From positions 1,860,001-1,924,000 of the forward strand of contig NZ_JACHKA010000001.1 in NCBI RefSeq assembly GCF_014203955.1: 64,000 bases of DNA, read 5' to 3'. The notes under the pieces were generated by a model that made no database searches, was not told where the DNA came from, and saw nothing but the letters and a program-made list of their open reading frames with translations. Shown one piece after another: positions 34,929 through 45,401 of the stretch. Within the stretch, counting starts at the first letter, position 1. Each line of letters begins with the position of its first letter. A program made the translations under genes and the position numbers. The DNA is from Sphingobium lignivorans (GTDB lineage Bacteria; Pseudomonadota; Alphaproteobacteria; Sphingomonadales; Sphingomonadaceae).

Positions 34929-37030
34929 TCGGGGTCCACGGCGTTCTGGCCGGCGGGCCGAACGATCGAGAGAGAGGCTTCGTCCTCCGCCCCGAGATCG
35001 TCTCCGGCGACGGGGCCGCTCTGGCCGGCACCGGTGGCGCCGCTTGCATTGGCAGCGGGGTCGGACGCATTCCCGTTCCCCGTGGCGGCTTCCAGGATCG
35101 GCGCGGCGGCGGCGAGGCCCCGCGCGACGCGGAACTCGTTGAGCTGCCGCTCCAGCCGCTGCTGCGGCGTGCCGCCCCAGCTCCCTTCGAGATTGGTGAG
35201 CTTTTCCATCGCCTTGGCCGGATCGTACAGATAAGTGATGCAATCGCCAGAAATCATCGGCGCATCCTGGTTCCGGTCGAGATGGCCGCCATGCTCAACA
35301 ATGCAGGCAATGGCATAGCGCGGATTGTCATGGGGCGCGAAGCCCTGGAACAGCGCATGGTCGCGCCGCTTGTAGGGCAGGGACGCGCTGCGCATGCCGC
35401 GGGCGGAGACGGCGCCCACCTGTGCGGTGCCGGTCTTCCCCGCGAGCAATATGTTCGGCACGGGAAGCCGGGCGGCACGTCCGGTGCCGCCGCCATTCAC
35501 CACATCCTTCATGGCGTTGCGAATGACGGTGAGATGATCGAGCCCGATGCCCAGCGGCTGCCCTTCATGCTTCTTTCCGTCCATGAGAAGATGCGGCTGG
35601 AGATCCATGCCGGTGGCGAGCCGCGCCGCCATGACCGCCATCTGCGTGGGATTGACCAGCATATAGCCCTGGCCGATCGTGGCGTTGACGGTGTCGTAGG
35701 TCTGCCAGTCCTGCTGATATTTGCGCTTCTTCCAGGCGGGGTCGGGCACGGTGCCGTAGCTCTGGCTGGGGAAGGGCAGATCGAAGCGCTGGCCCAGCCC
35801 CAGCCGGCGGGCCATCGCAGCGATGGCGTCCATCCCGATCTTCTGCGCGAAATAATAGAAGTAGATGTTGCAGCTCTGCTCGATGGCGCGGTGCATGTTC
35901 ACCCGGCCATGGCCGCGCCGCGAATGGCAGTGGAACAGGCGATTACCCACGCGCAGCGCGCCCGTGCAGGTGACCGTGTCGTCCGGCGAGAGACCCGCTT
36001 CCAGGAAGGACAGCGCGATCATGGGCTTCACGGTCGAGCCGGGGGGATACAGGCCCGCCAGCGTCTTGTTGCGCAGCGGGACATGATCGTCCTTCGAGAG
36101 CATTTCCCATTCGAGATGCGATATGCCGTCCGAGAAGCTGTTGGGATCGAAACTCGGCATCGAGGTGGAGGCGAGGATGTCCCCGGTCAGACAATCGACG
36201 ATGACCACGGCCCCGCTCTGGGTGCCGAGCCGCCGACCGGCGAATTCCTGAAGGCCGGCATCGATGGTGAGCTTGATGGTACGGCCGGGCGTATCCGGGC
36301 GGGTGGTGAGATCGCGCACGACGCGGCCGCGCGCGGTGACTTCCACGCGCCGCGCGCCGGGCTTGCCGGTCAGGAGCGTGTCCAGCGATTGCTCCAGCCC
36401 CTGCTTGCCGAGCTTGAAGCCCGGCGTGATGAGCAGCGGATCCTTCGTCTTGCGATAATCCTCTGCCGAGGCGGCACCCACATAGCCAAGGAGATGGCCC
36501 ACGGCAGGCCCGGCGGGATAATGGCGAGAGAAGCCTTGCGCGGGCGCGACGCCCGGCAGCTCGGAAAGGCGCACCGAGACGGCGGCATATTGCTCGTAGC
36601 TGAGGTCATCGGCGACCTGCACCGGCTGGAAACCGGCGGCCTTGTCCAGATCCTCGCCGATCCGGTCCACCGTGTTGGGATCGAGCTTGAGCAGGTCGGT
36701 CAGCTCGGCGATCACCTTGGGGCGGTTCTGCAACCGGTCGGGAATGAGGTCGACGCGGAAGTTCGTGCGGTTGGACGCGAGCGGCAGACCGCGGCGATCC
36801 ACGATCCACCCGCGCCGGGGCGGCGTGATGGTGAGATTGACCCGATTGCTCTCCGAGAGGAGCTGGTATTTCTCGTTCTCGGCGATGGCGATCCAGCCCA
36901 TGCGGCCCACGAGCAGCCCGCCGACCGTGACCTGCGCCGCGCCCAGGAAGAAGGCCCGGCGGCTGAACGTGAAGGACTGGCTGGCGTCGGTTACGGTCTT
37001 CTTGCCAAAGAGATTCACGGCAATCGCCAT
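34925..37030 (-). CDS. mrdA: Penicillin-binding protein 2 (elongasome transpeptidase)
   Basis: 701-residue class B PBP that cross-links peptidoglycan during rod elongation. It has an N-terminal membrane anchor (RAFFLGAAQVTVGGLLVG), a pedestal domain (RRGWIVDRRGLPLASNR), and the transpeptidase domain with Ser331 (PPGSTVKPM), Ser386-x-Asn (QSCNIY) and Lys532 (AGKTGTAQ). The start at 37030 lies inside the end of mreD (16 nt overlap). The C-terminal tail of about 60 residues is low-complexity (Ala/Gly/Asp), longer than in E. coli PBP2. Confidence 0.95.
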   Translation of the reverse strand: MAIAVNLFGKKTVTDASQSFTFSRRAFFLGAAQVTVGGLLVGRMGWIAIAENEKYQLLSESNRVNLTITPPRRGWIVDRRGLPLASNRTNFRVDLIPDRLQNRPKVIAELTDLLKLDPNTVDRIGEDLDKAAGFQPVQVADDLSYEQYAAVSVRLSELPGVAPAQGFSRHYPAGPAVGHLLGYVGAASAEDYRKTKDPLLITPGFKLGKQGLEQSLDTLLTGKPGARRVEVTARGRVVRDLTTRPDTPGRTIKLTIDAGLQEFAGRRLGTQSGAVVIVDCLTGDILASTSMPSFDPNSFSDGISHLEWEMLSKDDHVPLRNKTLAGLYPPGSTVKPMIALSFLEAGLSPDDTVTCTGALRVGNRLFHCHSRRGHGRVNMHRAIEQSCNIYFYYFAQKIGMDAIAAMARRLGLGQRFDLPFPSQSYGTVPDPAWKKRKYQQDWQTYDTVNATIGQGYMLVNPTQMAVMAARLATGMDLQPHLLMDGKKHEGQPLGIGLDHLTVIRNAMKDVVNGGGTGRAARLPVPNILLAGKTGTAQVGAVSARGMRSASLPYKRRDHALFQGFAPHDNPRYAIACIVEHGGHLDRNQDAPMISGDCITYLYDPAKAMEKLTNLEGSWGGTPQQRLERQLNEFRVARGLAAAAPILEAATGNGNASDPAANASGATGAGQSGPVAGDDLGAEDEASLSIVRPAGQNAVDPE

Positions 37031-37527
37031 CTGTCGAGTGCAGCGCAAAGGCGCACGATGATCGGGAACAGACCGATACTATAGGCAATCTGCGGCAGGA
37101 TTTGAATGATCGGCCCGCCATGGCCGGCAAGATGCACTGCCAGCCAGCCCCCGGCCAGCGCGAAGGCCATCGCGACGGACGCGACGAACCAGCCATGCCA
37201 ATAGTCCCGCCAGGTGTGGCGCTGGCTCTCGAAATCGAGCGCAAGGAGAATGATTGTCCACAGGAAGATCGCGCTGCCGAGCGGTTGCCCGCTCATGAGA
37301 TCGTCGAACAGGCCGAGCGGCAAGCCGATCCACAAGGGCCAGATATCGGGCCGCAGCAGGCGCCAGGCGAGGAAGATCATGAGGCCGAAGGGCGGCAGGA
37401 GCGGCGTCTGCGCGATCACCGGGGCGACCGCGACGATCATCGAGCCGATCATCACCGAGACGACCGGGGTTCCCCGGATGTGGAGGAGCGTCCGGTCCCG
37501 GCCGATGCGGTGATCGTAGCGCGGCAC
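37015..37527 (-). CDS. mreD: Rod-shape-determining protein MreD
   Basis: 170-residue inner-membrane protein with five or six helices (MIGSMIVAVAPVIAQTPLLP, FLAWRLLRPDIWPLWIGLPL, FDDLMSGQPLGSAIFLW with the conserved D-L-x-x-G-x-P-L-G). It is part of the elongasome scaffold linking MreC, RodA and PBP2. The start is GTG 37527, overlapping the mreC TAG by one base (TAGTG), and the end overlaps mrdA by 16 nt, so the operon is tightly coupled. Confidence 0.93.
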   Translation of the reverse strand: MPRYDHRIGRDRTLLHIRGTPVVSVMIGSMIVAVAPVIAQTPLLPPFGLMIFLAWRLLRPDIWPLWIGLPLGLFDDLMSGQPLGSAIFLWTIILLALDFESQRHTWRDYWHGWFVASVAMAFALAGGWLAVHLAGHGGPIIQILPQIAYSIGLFPIIVRLCAALDRWRLP

Positions 37528-38429
37528 TATTCTGCGCCCGCATTGCTGGCTTCGACTTCGCGTGCCGCTGCCTCGCGGGCGGCCTCGGCGGGCCGATAGG
37601 GCGTCTGCACCAGCACCAGCTCCACGCGCGAGGGATTGGCGAGCGGGAAGGCGACGGCACGGTCCCCCTCCAGCCGCGCCACGACCGCGACGGGGATGTT
37701 GGGCCGATAGATGCCGCCGATGCCGGACGTCACGAGGATATCCCCGGGCTTGAAAGGATTGCGCTCCGTGTTGAGAGCGCGGATCTCCACCGTGCCGTCG
37801 CCACGGCCCGAACTGATGCCGGGAATATTGTCCGTCGTCCGACGCACCGGCACGACATTGCCCTCGTCGATCAGCAGCAGCACGTCCGAGCTGTTGGGAC
37901 CGGCCCGCAGCACGCGGCCGACCAGCCCCTCCGGCGCGCGGACGGGCATGCCCGGCTGCACACCACGCGCGCGGCCGATGTCCAGACGGGCGAGGCGCGC
38001 GGCGCTGCTGCTCGTGGAGGATATGAGATGCCCGGCGGAAACCACGCCGGTCTCGCTCTCGGTCAACCGCAGCAGGCGCTTGAGGCGTGCATTCTCCTGC
38101 CGGATGGCCTCCGCCTCGATCAGCCGGGTGCGATTGGCTTCCACCTGCCTGAGCAGCGCCGCATTCTGCGAGCCGGCATTGATATAGGCCGCGACCGCCT
38201 CGTCCAGATTGCCGATTCCCACCACCACGGTCCGCAAGCCGCTGGACACGGGGCGCGTGATCTCGGCCGCAACGGATCGCAGCGCCGCGAACCCGGTCGG
38301 GTCGGCAATCGAGATCATGAGCAGCAGCAGGCCAAGGGCCGCGCCGGCAAGAGCGATCACATAGCTGGCGAACAGGCCATATTGCGCCTTCCGGTCATAA
38401 CCGGGGCGCCTCTTTCCTGGTGGCGGCAC
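37527..38429 (-). CDS. mreC: Rod-shape-determining protein MreC
   Basis: 300 residues: a short cytoplasmic tail, one membrane helix (LFASYVIALAGAALGLLLLM), a coiled coil (AALLRQVEANRTRLIEAEAI) and the beta-rich periplasmic domain (RAPEGLVGRVLRAGPNSSDV, VTSGIGGIYRPNIPVA). It organises PBP2 and RodA along the membrane. GTG start 17 nt after the mreB stop. The C-terminal tail is Ala/Glu-rich. Confidence 0.94.
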   Translation of the reverse strand: MPPPGKRRPGYDRKAQYGLFASYVIALAGAALGLLLLMISIADPTGFAALRSVAAEITRPVSSGLRTVVVGIGNLDEAVAAYINAGSQNAALLRQVEANRTRLIEAEAIRQENARLKRLLRLTESETGVVSAGHLISSTSSSAARLARLDIGRARGVQPGMPVRAPEGLVGRVLRAGPNSSDVLLLIDEGNVVPVRRTTDNIPGISSGRGDGTVEIRALNTERNPFKPGDILVTSGIGGIYRPNIPVAVVARLEGDRAVAFPLANPSRVELVLVQTPYRPAEAAREAAAREVEASNAGAE

Positions 38430-38445
38430 GACGCGCCGCCCTTGA

Positions 38446-39501
<1,056 letters not shown>

Positions 39502-39631
39502 TCATGCCAGCGCGCCGGGACCGGCGCGTTTCGCGATCCTTTGGGAATGTCCGCTCTGGCGACTCCAACCATTTCAGGAAATGAATGGCTTTCGCTCGCG
39601 TAGGTCGCTCGCTTGGTCTAGTCGCCATCAG

Positions 39632-41473
39632 ATGTCAATACGCCGCCTGCCCGAGACTCTGGTGAATCGCATTGCCGCTGGCGAAGTGGTCGAAAGACCC
39701 GCCAGCGCGCTCAAGGAACTGATCGAGAATGCGCTGGATGCGGGCGCCGACACGATCGCCGTGACACTGCGGCAAGGCGGCCTTGACGGCATCGCCGTGA
39801 CCGACAACGGCCATGGCATCGCGCAAGGCGAGATCGCGCTCGCGCTGGAGCGCCACGCCACATCCAAGCTGCCCGACGAGGCGATCGAGCAGGTCCGCAC
39901 GCTCGGTTTTCGCGGTGAGGCGCTGCCCTCCATCGGCAGCGTCTCGCGCCTCACCCTGTCGAGCCGGCAGCCGGGCGCCGACGGATGGCGCCTCATCTGC
40001 GACAATGGCGCCATCGCGCCGCTGGTACCTTGCGCGATGCCGGCCGGCACGCGCGTGGAAGTGGACGGCCTGTTCGCCCGCGTGCCGGCCCGGCGCAAGT
40101 TCCTGCGCAGTGCCCGCTCGGAATATGCCGCCTGTCTCGACATCGTGCGCCGCCTCGCCATGGCGCGCAACGATGTGAGCTTCGTGCTCGAGCATGACGG
40201 CCGGCGCGTGCTCTCGCTGCCCGGCGGGCAGGATCGCGAGGACCGCGTGGCCCAGATCATCGACCGGGAACTGGCGGACAATCATGTGATCGTCGCGCTG
40301 GAGCGTGAAGGCGTCTCGCTGGCCGGCGTCGCCTCGCTGCCGACATTCCATCGCGGCAGCGCGGATCATCAGTATCTCTTCGTGAACGGGCGGCCCGTGC
40401 GCGACCGGCTGCTGGTCGGCGCGGTCCGTGGTGCCTATGCCGACTTCATCGCGCGGGACCGACATCCGGTGCTGGCGCTGTTCCTGGCGCTGCCGGTGGA
40501 GGAGGTGGACGTGAACGTCCATCCCGCCAAGACCGAAGTGCGCTTCCGCGACCCGGCATTCGTGCGCGGCATGATCGTGAGCGGGCTACGGCGCGCGCTC
40601 GACGAGGCCGGGATGCGCGTCGCCAACCGCCCGGAGGCGGGCTCGGGCGATCTCTGGCAGCGCGAGCCGGCGGCCATGGCGGAGATGGCCGCCCTGGCTG
40701 CGCAGGGCATGCCGTTCGGGCCGAGCGGAGCGGGGGCGGGCACGGGCCCCGGAGTGGGCGCTATGTCCCGGGGCGGGGCTTATGGCGGCGCGCCGCTCCT
40801 GGGCGATCGGCAAGCGCGCTTCTCCGGTTTCGCGCCTTCGGGCCGTGCCGAGCCGGCGCCACCCACGGCTCCGGCGGGGCAGGACGCGCGCGAGTTTCCG
40901 CTCGGCGTGGCACGCGGGCAAGTGGCGCGGACCTATATCGTCGCGGAGGCCGAGGACGGCCTTGTCATCGTCGACCAGCACGCCGCGCACGAGCGGCTGG
41001 TGCTGGAGCGGATGCGCCGGGCGCTGGCCGATGGCGCGGTGGCTCGTCAGGCCCTGCTGCTGCCCGAAGTCATCGAGCTGGACGAACCCGCCTGCGACAG
41101 GATCGAGGCGCGGATTCCTGAACTGGCCGAGCTGGGCCTGGAGATCGAGCGTTTCGGGCCCGCCGCCATGCTGGTACGCGCCGCACCCGCGCTGCTCGGG
41201 TTGAGCGACGTCGCCGGGCTCGTGCGCGATCTGGCGGACGATCTCGCGGCGCTCGGCGATGCGACGTCCCTCAAGGCGCGGCTCGATCTGGTCGCGGCCA
41301 CCATGGCCTGCCACGGCTCGGTGCGCGCCGGACGCATCCTCTCGGTCGCCGAGATGAACGCACTGCTGCGCGAGATGGAAGTGACACCCCATTCCGGCCA
41401 GTGCAACCATGGCCGCCCGACCTGGATCAAGCTCGCCCATGGCGACATCGAGAAGCTGTTCGGCCGCCACTGA
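39632..41473 (+). CDS. mutL: DNA mismatch repair protein MutL
   Basis: 613 residues. The N-terminal GHKL ATPase domain has ELIENALDAGA, VTDNGHGI, ATSKL and GFRGEALPSI; then DVNVHPAKTEVRF ends the conserved half. A Gly/Ala/Pro-rich linker (about residues 350-420) leads to the C-terminal dimerisation domain (VARTYIVAEAEDGLVIVDQH) and ACHGSVRAGRILSVAEMNAL. I see no DQHAx2Ex4E in full, but DQHAAHERLVLERM fits the endonuclease-type metal motif. ATG 39632 starts the conserved N-terminus; the open frame upstream overlaps mreB and is not coding. Confidence 0.95.
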   Translation: MSIRRLPETLVNRIAAGEVVERPASALKELIENALDAGADTIAVTLRQGGLDGIAVTDNGHGIAQGEIALALERHATSKLPDEAIEQVRTLGFRGEALPSIGSVSRLTLSSRQPGADGWRLICDNGAIAPLVPCAMPAGTRVEVDGLFARVPARRKFLRSARSEYAACLDIVRRLAMARNDVSFVLEHDGRRVLSLPGGQDREDRVAQIIDRELADNHVIVALEREGVSLAGVASLPTFHRGSADHQYLFVNGRPVRDRLLVGAVRGAYADFIARDRHPVLALFLALPVEEVDVNVHPAKTEVRFRDPAFVRGMIVSGLRRALDEAGMRVANRPEAGSGDLWQREPAAMAEMAALAAQGMPFGPSGAGAGTGPGVGAMSRGGAYGGAPLLGDRQARFSGFAPSGRAEPAPPTAPAGQDAREFPLGVARGQVARTYIVAEAEDGLVIVDQHAAHERLVLERMRRALADGAVARQALLLPEVIELDEPACDRIEARIPELAELGLEIERFGPAAMLVRAAPALLGLSDVAGLVRDLADDLAALGDATSLKARLDLVAATMACHGSVRAGRILSVAEMNALLREMEVTPHSGQCNHGRPTWIKLAHGDIEKLFGRH

Positions 41474-41502
41474 GGGGCGGGTCAACCGCGCGGCTGCGCG
41501 CC

Positions 41503-41967
41503 TTACCCGTCTGCCGGGCGGCGTTTCTGCATCGCGATGGACATGAGGCTCAGCACCTCCTCGTCATGCTGGTTGATGATGCGGGTCTGCCATTTGAGGA
41601 TGCCCATCTCCGGGCGGGAACGGCTGGCGATCTTCTCGATCAGTTCACTGCTGCCGCGCAGGACGTCGCCGGGGAAGACCGGGCGCTTCCAGCGTAGCTC
41701 ATCGATGCCCATCGCGCCGAGCGACTGTTCCTGCCAGCCGGGGACAGCCTGCCAGCGCTCGACCATGGCGGCCATCATCATCGCGCAGGTGTGCCAGCCG
41801 CTGGCGGCCAGCCGCCCGAAATGGGTCTGCGCCGCCGCGTCCTCATCGAGGTGGAAGGGCTGGGGATCGTAGCGCCGGGCGAAAGCGATCACTTCCTCGC
41901 GGTCGACCGTGAAGGGGCCGAAACTGTCACTGATGCCCGGCTCGAGATCTTCCCAGTAATAGCTCAT
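41503..41967 (-). CDS. MaoC-like (R)-specific enoyl-CoA hydratase family protein
   Basis: 154 residues with a hot-dog fold MaoC pattern: AFARRYDPQPFHLDEDAA (catalytic Asp-x5-His), HFGRLAASGWHTCAMMM and RWKRPVFPGDVLRGSSE. Such enzymes hydrate trans-2-enoyl-CoA; the CoA substrate is not known here. ATG 41967 begins the conserved start (SYYWEDLEPG). It converges with mutL and lies 47 bp after phoD on the same strand. Confidence 0.85.
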   Translation of the reverse strand: MSYYWEDLEPGISDSFGPFTVDREEVIAFARRYDPQPFHLDEDAAAQTHFGRLAASGWHTCAMMMAAMVERWQAVPGWQEQSLGAMGIDELRWKRPVFPGDVLRGSSELIEKIASRSRPEMGILKWQTRIINQHDEEVLSLMSIAMQKRRPADG

Positions 41968-42014
41968 CGTCAGGAACGGCTCCCTGCCAGCAAAAGCCCA
42001 TTGTCGGCCGCGGC

Positions 42015-43577
42015 TCAGCCAATGTCCAGAGCGACGGTTCGGCGCGGGACAGTCGCCGTCGCGCGTCGACTGAGCGTGCCGCCCGGCGTCGTTACCCGAT
42101 CGAGCACCATGAAATGGGTGCGCCAGGCCTCCGGCGTCACCTCGCATATACTGTAGCCGCGCTGATCGTTCATGAAGCGCAGCTGGGGATTGTTGGCCAT
42201 CATCATGTCGGTTCCGGTCCGCTTGTCCTGCCCGTCACCACCGCTGGAAATGGACGTGGTGACGCATTCGACAGCGACGGGGCGATCGCGATCGTACAGG
42301 AGTCCGGCGAAATTCTGGTGCTCGTCGCCGGTCAGCACGACGGCGTTGTCGACGCCCGCGAGGCGGCGCATCAGGCGATTGCGCGGGGCGTCATAAGCGG
42401 CCCAGCTGTCGAGATTGAGGATCTTCTCCGTCTCTTCTTCGGAGCGTCGCCTGTCGAGCGGCATCATCATCACCTGCTGGGCGAGGCAGGTCCACACGGC
42501 GTCCTTGCGAGCAAGGTTCGCGTCGAGCCAGCTTTCCTGCGCTTGCCCCAGCACAGTCGCCTTCGGGTCCGCCACGTCGGGGCAGAAAGGCCGGAAGCCA
42601 TCGCCGCAAGGCTGGTCGGACCGGAAGCTGCGGGTGTCCAGCAGGTTGATGCTGGCGAGATTGCCATATTGCAGCGCGCGATTGGCATGAATGAAGGAAC
42701 CGCGCGGGATCATCGCAGCGCGCACCGGCATATGCTCGTACCAGGCCTGCATCGCTGCCTGCCGCCGCAGGGCGAAGATCTCCGGCGGCACATCGCCATG
42801 CTGCTGGAAATCCTGCACCCAATTGTTCTCGACCTCGTGATCGTCGAAGGTCGAGAGGAAGGCGTGGCGGGAGCGGGCGGCCTGCAGATCGATATCCAGC
42901 AGATATTGCGCATAATGGGCGCGGTAATCATCCAGCGAATACAGCACCCGGAGCCGGTGATCGCGCACCTTGGGCACGGGCAATCCCTGCTGGAAAGCAT
43001 AGTCCGAGCGATATTCGTAGATGAAGTCGCCATAATGGAAGACGAAGGCCAGGTCTTCCTGCGCGAGATGCCGATAGGCAGTGTAGAGACCGGCTTCGTA
43101 ATGCTGGCAACCGCACACGCCGAACCTGAGCGAAGAGACCGGTGCGCCCGCGCGGGGCAGGGTCCGTGCGCGGCCGAAGAGCGAGCGATCCGATCCGAGG
43201 CGAAAGCGATACCAATAGGGCCGGTCGGGCTCGAGCCCGGTGACTTCCACATGGACGCTGTGGCCCAGCTCCGGCCGGGCCGTCGCCGTGCCGCTGGCGA
43301 CGATGGTCGCGAACCGGTCATCGCTGGCGACTTCCCACAGGACTGGCAGGGCGGACATGGGCATGCCGCCATGCGGCGCGAAAGGCTCGGGCGCCAGCTT
43401 CGTCCAGATCACGAAGCCGTCCGGCGCGGGATCGCCCGAGGCGACGCCAAGCCGGAAGGGCGTGTCCGAAAACCAGTTCTGCGCGCGCACGATGGCAGGC
43501 GCGCCGGCGATGCCCAGCGCAGCAGCCGCGCCGCCGGTGGACAGGAAATCTCTACGTGTCAGCATGGCCGGATGCAT
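42015..43577 (-). CDS. phoD: PhoD-like Tat-exported alkaline phosphatase / phosphodiesterase
   Basis: 520 residues. The twin-arginine signal (TRRDFLSTGGAAAALGIAGA) indicates folded export. PhoD N-domain: FRLGVASGDPAPDGFVIWTK; metallophosphatase core: RFGVCGCQHYEAGLYTAYRH (Cys ligand), HYGDFIYEYRSD, STFDDHEVENNW, VLTGDEHQNFAG. It releases phosphate from mono- and diesters outside the cytoplasm and is a classic Pho-regulon member. The start could also be ATG 43565. A loose Pho-box-like sequence lies just upstream. Confidence 0.9.
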   Translation of the reverse strand: MHPAMLTRRDFLSTGGAAAALGIAGAPAIVRAQNWFSDTPFRLGVASGDPAPDGFVIWTKLAPEPFAPHGGMPMSALPVLWEVASDDRFATIVASGTATARPELGHSVHVEVTGLEPDRPYWYRFRLGSDRSLFGRARTLPRAGAPVSSLRFGVCGCQHYEAGLYTAYRHLAQEDLAFVFHYGDFIYEYRSDYAFQQGLPVPKVRDHRLRVLYSLDDYRAHYAQYLLDIDLQAARSRHAFLSTFDDHEVENNWVQDFQQHGDVPPEIFALRRQAAMQAWYEHMPVRAAMIPRGSFIHANRALQYGNLASINLLDTRSFRSDQPCGDGFRPFCPDVADPKATVLGQAQESWLDANLARKDAVWTCLAQQVMMMPLDRRRSEEETEKILNLDSWAAYDAPRNRLMRRLAGVDNAVVLTGDEHQNFAGLLYDRDRPVAVECVTTSISSGGDGQDKRTGTDMMMANNPQLRFMNDQRGYSICEVTPEAWRTHFMVLDRVTTPGGTLSRRATATVPRRTVALDIG

Positions 43578-43589
43578 TAACCGCCAAGT

Positions 43590-43607
43590 GTGACGGGTCA
43601 GGGACAG
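43590..43607 (-). promoter_or_regulatory. Weak PhoB-box-like repeat upstream of phoD
   Basis: Minus strand: CTGTCCC-TGAC-CCGTCAC, two 5-of-7 copies with the standard 4 bp spacing. It sits only 13 bp before ATG 43577, which would require a very short or absent leader, so it is uncertain. Confidence 0.25.
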
Positions 43608-43635
43608 GCTGGCGAGGGTGAGGCGGCGTCACCAC

Positions 43636-44067
43636 TCACGCCTGCGCCAGCGTCTCCCTTTGCGAGGCCAGATGCGCGGCGCGGGCGGCCATGCCGTCGC
43701 ACATGCGGCCGAGCGCTTCCAGCATGAGCTTGCGCACCTGCGCGTCACCGGGCTGGATCTCGCCCATCGCGCGGCTCATGGCGTCGATCCATTGCGTGGC
43801 GGTGGTTCGCGCAAGACCCGGCAGCACGACATGCATCGACATGATGCAGGCGCCCGGCCGCTGCTCGAACCAGTCCCGCGGCCCACCCGTCCATGCGACC
43901 AGGAAATCGGTGAGCGATGCGACCATCGGCGCGAGCTCTGGCCCGTGCATGGCGCGCAACTCCGCATAAGCCGGATCGCTGTCCATGATCTGGTAGAAGC
44001 GCTCGACAAGCCGGGCGATCGCCGCGCGACTGCCCAGGCGCTCAAAGGGGGAGGCGAATTCATCCAT
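43636..44067 (-). CDS. Group II truncated hemoglobin-like protein
   Basis: 143 residues with the 2/2 globin pattern: PFERLGSRAAIARLVERFYQ (helix B region), PRDWFEQRPGACIMSMHVVL with a candidate proximal His, and ATQWIDAMSRAM with the group II Trp. These haem proteins bind oxygen or NO and handle oxidative or nitrosative stress. Haem binding is inferred from the motif. It stands between phoD and ychF on the same strand, with no clear link to either. Confidence 0.8.
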   Translation of the reverse strand: MDEFASPFERLGSRAAIARLVERFYQIMDSDPAYAELRAMHGPELAPMVASLTDFLVAWTGGPRDWFEQRPGACIMSMHVVLPGLARTTATQWIDAMSRAMGEIQPGDAQVRKLMLEALGRMCDGMAARAAHLASQRETLAQA

Positions 44068-44139
44068 GGAGCGGCGCTATCATCCGCGCCGCATCCTCCA
44101 TTTGATCGGGATCAAGGCACGCCGAGCTGCTGTGAATGC

Positions 44140-45237
44140 TCAGCTGTGAAGGAAATGCATGACGTCCCCGTCCTGCACCACATAGGCCTTGCCCTCGGCG
44201 CGTAGCTTGCCCGCCTCGCGTGCCTTCGCTTCGCCGCCGAATGCCACGAAATCGTCGAACGCGACGGTTTCAGCGCGGATGAAGCCCTTCTGGAAATCGC
44301 TGTGGATCTCACCCGCGGCCTCGGGTGCGTGCGCACCCTTGTGGACAGTCCAGGCCCGCGCTTCCTTGGGACCAACGGTGAAGAAGGTGATGAGATCGAG
44401 CAGCTCATAACCCGCCCGGATGACCCGGGCGAGGCCGGCTTCCTCGAGGCCCATGGCCTCCAGAAACTCGGCGCGGTCCTCAATCGGCATCGTCACCAGA
44501 TCGGCCTCGATGGCGGCGGACACCACGACTGCCTGCGCGCCCTCGGCCTTCGCTTTCTCGAACACGCGGGCGCTGAAATCATTGCCCTGCGCCGCGCTCT
44601 CTTCCTCGACATTGCAGACGTAAAGCACCGGCTTGGACGTGAGGAGCTGCGCCTGGCGGAAGATGCGGGCTTCTTCCTCGTCATGGGGCTCGACAAGGCG
44701 GGCGGGCTTGCCTTCGCGCAGGAGATCGAGCGCGCGGCCCAGCACGGCGGCGGCGATCTTCGCTTCCTTGTCGCCGCCGGTCGCCTTCTTCTGATAAGCG
44801 GGCACGCGCTTCTCAAGGCTTTCGAGATCGGAGAGCATCAGCTCGGTCTCGACCGTCTCGGCATCAGCAATGGGATCGACGCGATTGTCGACATGCTGGA
44901 TGTCGTCATTCTCGAAACAGCGCAGCACATGGACGATGGCGTCCACTTCCCGGATGTTGCCGAGGAACTGATTGCCCAGGCCCTCGCCCTTCGAGGCGCC
45001 GCGCACCAGACCGGCAATGTCCACGAAAGCCAGCTGGGTGGGGATGATCTTCTGGCTGCCCGCGATGGCCGCCAGCTTGTCCAGCCGGGCGTCGGGCACC
45101 GCCACCTGCCCGACATTGGGCTCGATGGTGCAGAAGGGATAATTGGCAGCCTGCGCCGCCTGCGTCTCGGTGAGCGCATTGAAAAGGGTCGACTTGCCGA
45201 CATTGGGCAGGCCGACGATACCGCATTTGAAACCCAT
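44140..45237 (-). CDS. ychF: Redox-regulated ATPase/GTPase YchF
   Basis: 365-residue member of the Obg-like P-loop family that prefers ATP and associates with ribosomes. Seen: [18 protein letters not shown] (P-loop), [20 protein letters not shown] (G3 and switch), [10 protein letters not shown] (the altered G4 that replaces NKxD), a helical coiled insert, and the C-terminal TGS domain ([20 protein letters not shown] ... DVMHFLHS). Length and motifs match the family throughout. Confidence 0.96.
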   Translation of the reverse strand: MGFKCGIVGLPNVGKSTLFNALTETQAAQAANYPFCTIEPNVGQVAVPDARLDKLAAIAGSQKIIPTQLAFVDIAGLVRGASKGEGLGNQFLGNIREVDAIVHVLRCFENDDIQHVDNRVDPIADAETVETELMLSDLESLEKRVPAYQKKATGGDKEAKIAAAVLGRALDLLREGKPARLVEPHDEEEARIFRQAQLLTSKPVLYVCNVEEESAAQGNDFSARVFEKAKAEGAQAVVVSAAIEADLVTMPIEDRAEFLEAMGLEEAGLARVIRAGYELLDLITFFTVGPKEARAWTVHKGAHAPEAAGEIHSDFQKGFIRAETVAFDDFVAFGGEAKAREAGKLRAEGKAYVVQDGDVMHFLHS

Positions 45238-45401
45238 TGGACGTCCGTTCGATAGAGCGATTGGCAGCCCATTAACGCCGGGGTGGGCGCAATGCCAGTG
45301 CGAAGGGTATCCCGCTCGCTGCCGTCGCCTGCGCCTTCATGGATCCTGTTCACTTGCAAACGCGGCCGGTGTAGAAGATCGAGGGGTTCAAGGGGGGACG
45401 T

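Noticed and set aside
34149..37084. Long plus-strand open frames opposite rodA and mrdA
   Set aside because: They are antisense to conserved genes with every catalytic motif in place; high GC keeps these frames open and their composition is Arg/Gly/Ala-rich.
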